A stretch of 64,000 bases of DNA from an uncultured Muribaculum sp. (GTDB lineage Bacteria; Bacteroidota; Bacteroidia; Bacteroidales; Muribaculaceae), in assembly GCA_910587665.1 (NCBI GenBank), contig CAJUMZ010000005.1:1-64000 (forward strand), given 5' to 3'. A model generated the notes under the pieces. The model did no database searches and was not told where the DNA came from. It was given only the letters and a program-made list of their open reading frames with translations. This document shows positions 63,133 through 64,000 of the stretch, piece by piece (within the stretch, counting starts at the first letter, position 1; each line of letters begins with the position of its first letter). A program made the translations under genes and the position numbers.

Positions 63133-64000
63133 TTATTTCACAGTGATATTGAGCCTTTTTTGTAGCATGGGAATATAGCCGGCGCGGTGGACAGGATTTT
63201 TCTTTTCTGCGATGGCGCGTGACATGATTTTTGAGCCGATTTTCTTCACTGATGCAGCTCCCTGAACTTCGGCAGGGGTTGTGAAGCGAAGCTCGGTTAC
63301 TTCTCCCCATTCGTTGTTGCCATTCTTTGCTGCGGCAATCGCTACGGCATCAACGTTAGGATTTATCTGGTAATCGGTGGTCAGTGTTTCGTAGAAGAAC
63401 CAGTATGCGGTAGGCATCATCGGATCGGTACAAAGTTCCGCTTTTATCTCGTCGGCTTTTTCATCATAGATTTCAGCTTTATATACTCCGACGCGGAAGC
63501 AGCTTGCCTGGTCGTTAGGCGTAAATGTGATGAATTGGCTTGGCAACTGTTCGTCATTCCAATTAGTGAGCTTGTAGTCGCCGAGGGTAATTGTGACTGT
63601 AGCTTCTCCGTCGCCGCCAAGTGCAAGCGTGGATACTTCAAATACCTGATAAGGGGCAGGATTGCCGTTTATGTCAAGTGACACGACATAAACCTCATAT
63701 TCGGAATTGGGTGCGAAGTCTTTCCATTCCTTTTCCTGTACACCCTCGTTGCGTATTCCCCATGACATGATCATCTGGTTGAAGTTACTGAAGCCAAACA
63801 TGGGGCCGAACATCTCATATTGGCTCTGCATGGTGCCTTTTTCGCCTGCCACGCAGTAGTAGGCTGTCACGTCATCATTGGGAGTGAATTTAATTTTGAA
63901 TGATTTGAGTTGGCGGTCAATCACTTCTGCAGTGACTTTCGGGTCACCGACGATTTCAGGCGCCGGGGTCTTGATTACGGTTTTGTCGGTGGATGCTTCC
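63133..64000 (-). CDS. Partial secreted beta-sandwich (fibronectin III-like) protein
   Basis: Only the C-terminal 288 residues are in the window; the frame stays open to the right edge, so the real start lies beyond it. Two beta-sandwich repeats are visible, each with the same core: FKIKFTPNDDVTAYYCVAG and FITFTPNDQASCFRVGVY, followed by EYEVYVVSLDINGNPAPYQV. These resemble fibronectin III-like or DUF-type domains of Bacteroidota surface proteins. The end, PVHRAGYIPMLQKRLNITVK, is not a T9SS tail. No catalytic motif is seen, and the family is not recognised with confidence. Confidence 0.6.
   Translation of the reverse strand, partial: EASTDKTVIKTPAPEIVGDPKVTAEVIDRQLKSFKIKFTPNDDVTAYYCVAGEKGTMQSQYEMFGPMFGFSNFNQMIMSWGIRNEGVQEKEWKDFAPNSEYEVYVVSLDINGNPAPYQVFEVSTLALGGDGEATVTITLGDYKLTNWNDEQLPSQFITFTPNDQASCFRVGVYKAEIYDEKADEIKAELCTDPMMPTAYWFFYETLTTDYQINPNVDAVAIAAAKNGNNEWGEVTELRFTTPAEVQGAASVKKIGSKIMSRAIAEKKNPVHRAGYIPMLQKRLNITVK

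Noticed and set aside
1..64000. CRISPR arrays, tRNA or rRNA genes
   Set aside because: No spaced short direct repeats with unique spacers, no cloverleaf-like or rRNA-like segments were seen on either strand.

Overview
This window comes from a Bacteroidales chromosome and most resembles a gut Muribaculaceae/Bacteroides-type organism. The signs are two SusC/SusD pairs, a hybrid two-component regulator, promoters of the Bacteroidota type (TTTG, about 20 bases, TAnnTTTG), T9SS-like C-terminal tails, and a fumarate reductase operon in the order C-A-B. The family assignments come from reading motifs and protein architecture; no database search was possible, so genus and exact substrates are inferences.

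Region 1-1.9 kb is degraded mobile DNA: a truncated tyrosine recombinase that stops inside a repeat resembling an IS21-type end, then remnants of phage tail genes (a frameshifted tail assembly chaperone and a 47-residue stub of a tape measure protein) with a small membrane-protein gene between them on the opposite strand under its own promoter. Next comes a two-gene unit read leftward, a class A beta-lactamase followed by purN (1980-3483).

Region 3.6-46 kb is a very large glycan-utilisation locus with two divergent arms. The left arm, read leftward from 13.07 kb, encodes a GH95 alpha-L-fucosidase-like enzyme, a GH2 beta-mannosidase, galactokinase, a GH92 alpha-mannosidase and a sugar-phosphate nucleotidyltransferase. 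The right arm, read rightward from 13.47 kb, encodes FAS1 lipoprotein, SusC, SusD, FAS1, FAS1, SusC, SusD, an FG-GAP surface protein, two tandem clan-D alpha-galactosidase-like proteins, a hybrid two-component regulator, a sialate O-acetylesterase-like enzyme, a GH36 alpha-galactosidase and a GH110 alpha-1,3-galactosidase. Together these suggest capture and dismantling of a host-type glycan rich in alpha-galactose, with fucose and mannose, such as blood-group B or alpha-Gal structures on mucin or N-glycans. The released galactose would be phosphorylated by the encoded galactokinase and perhaps activated by the neighbouring nucleotidyltransferase. The three FAS1 lipoproteins in the place usually held by SusE/SusF-type binding proteins, and a second SusC with a degenerate plug and no recognisable TonB box, are the most unusual features of the window.

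Region 46-64 kb is mostly housekeeping: DUF177-rpmF-fabH, cytidine deaminase, a large CarboxypepD_reg/outer-membrane barrel protein, an AI-2E/PerM-type membrane protein, a leftward unit of DUF5715 lipoprotein, AsmA-like protein, HAD phosphatase and aroB, the rightward frdCAB operon (with a long C-terminal extension on FrdC), and a partial fibronectin-like secreted protein leaving the right edge. No tRNA, rRNA or CRISPR array was seen.
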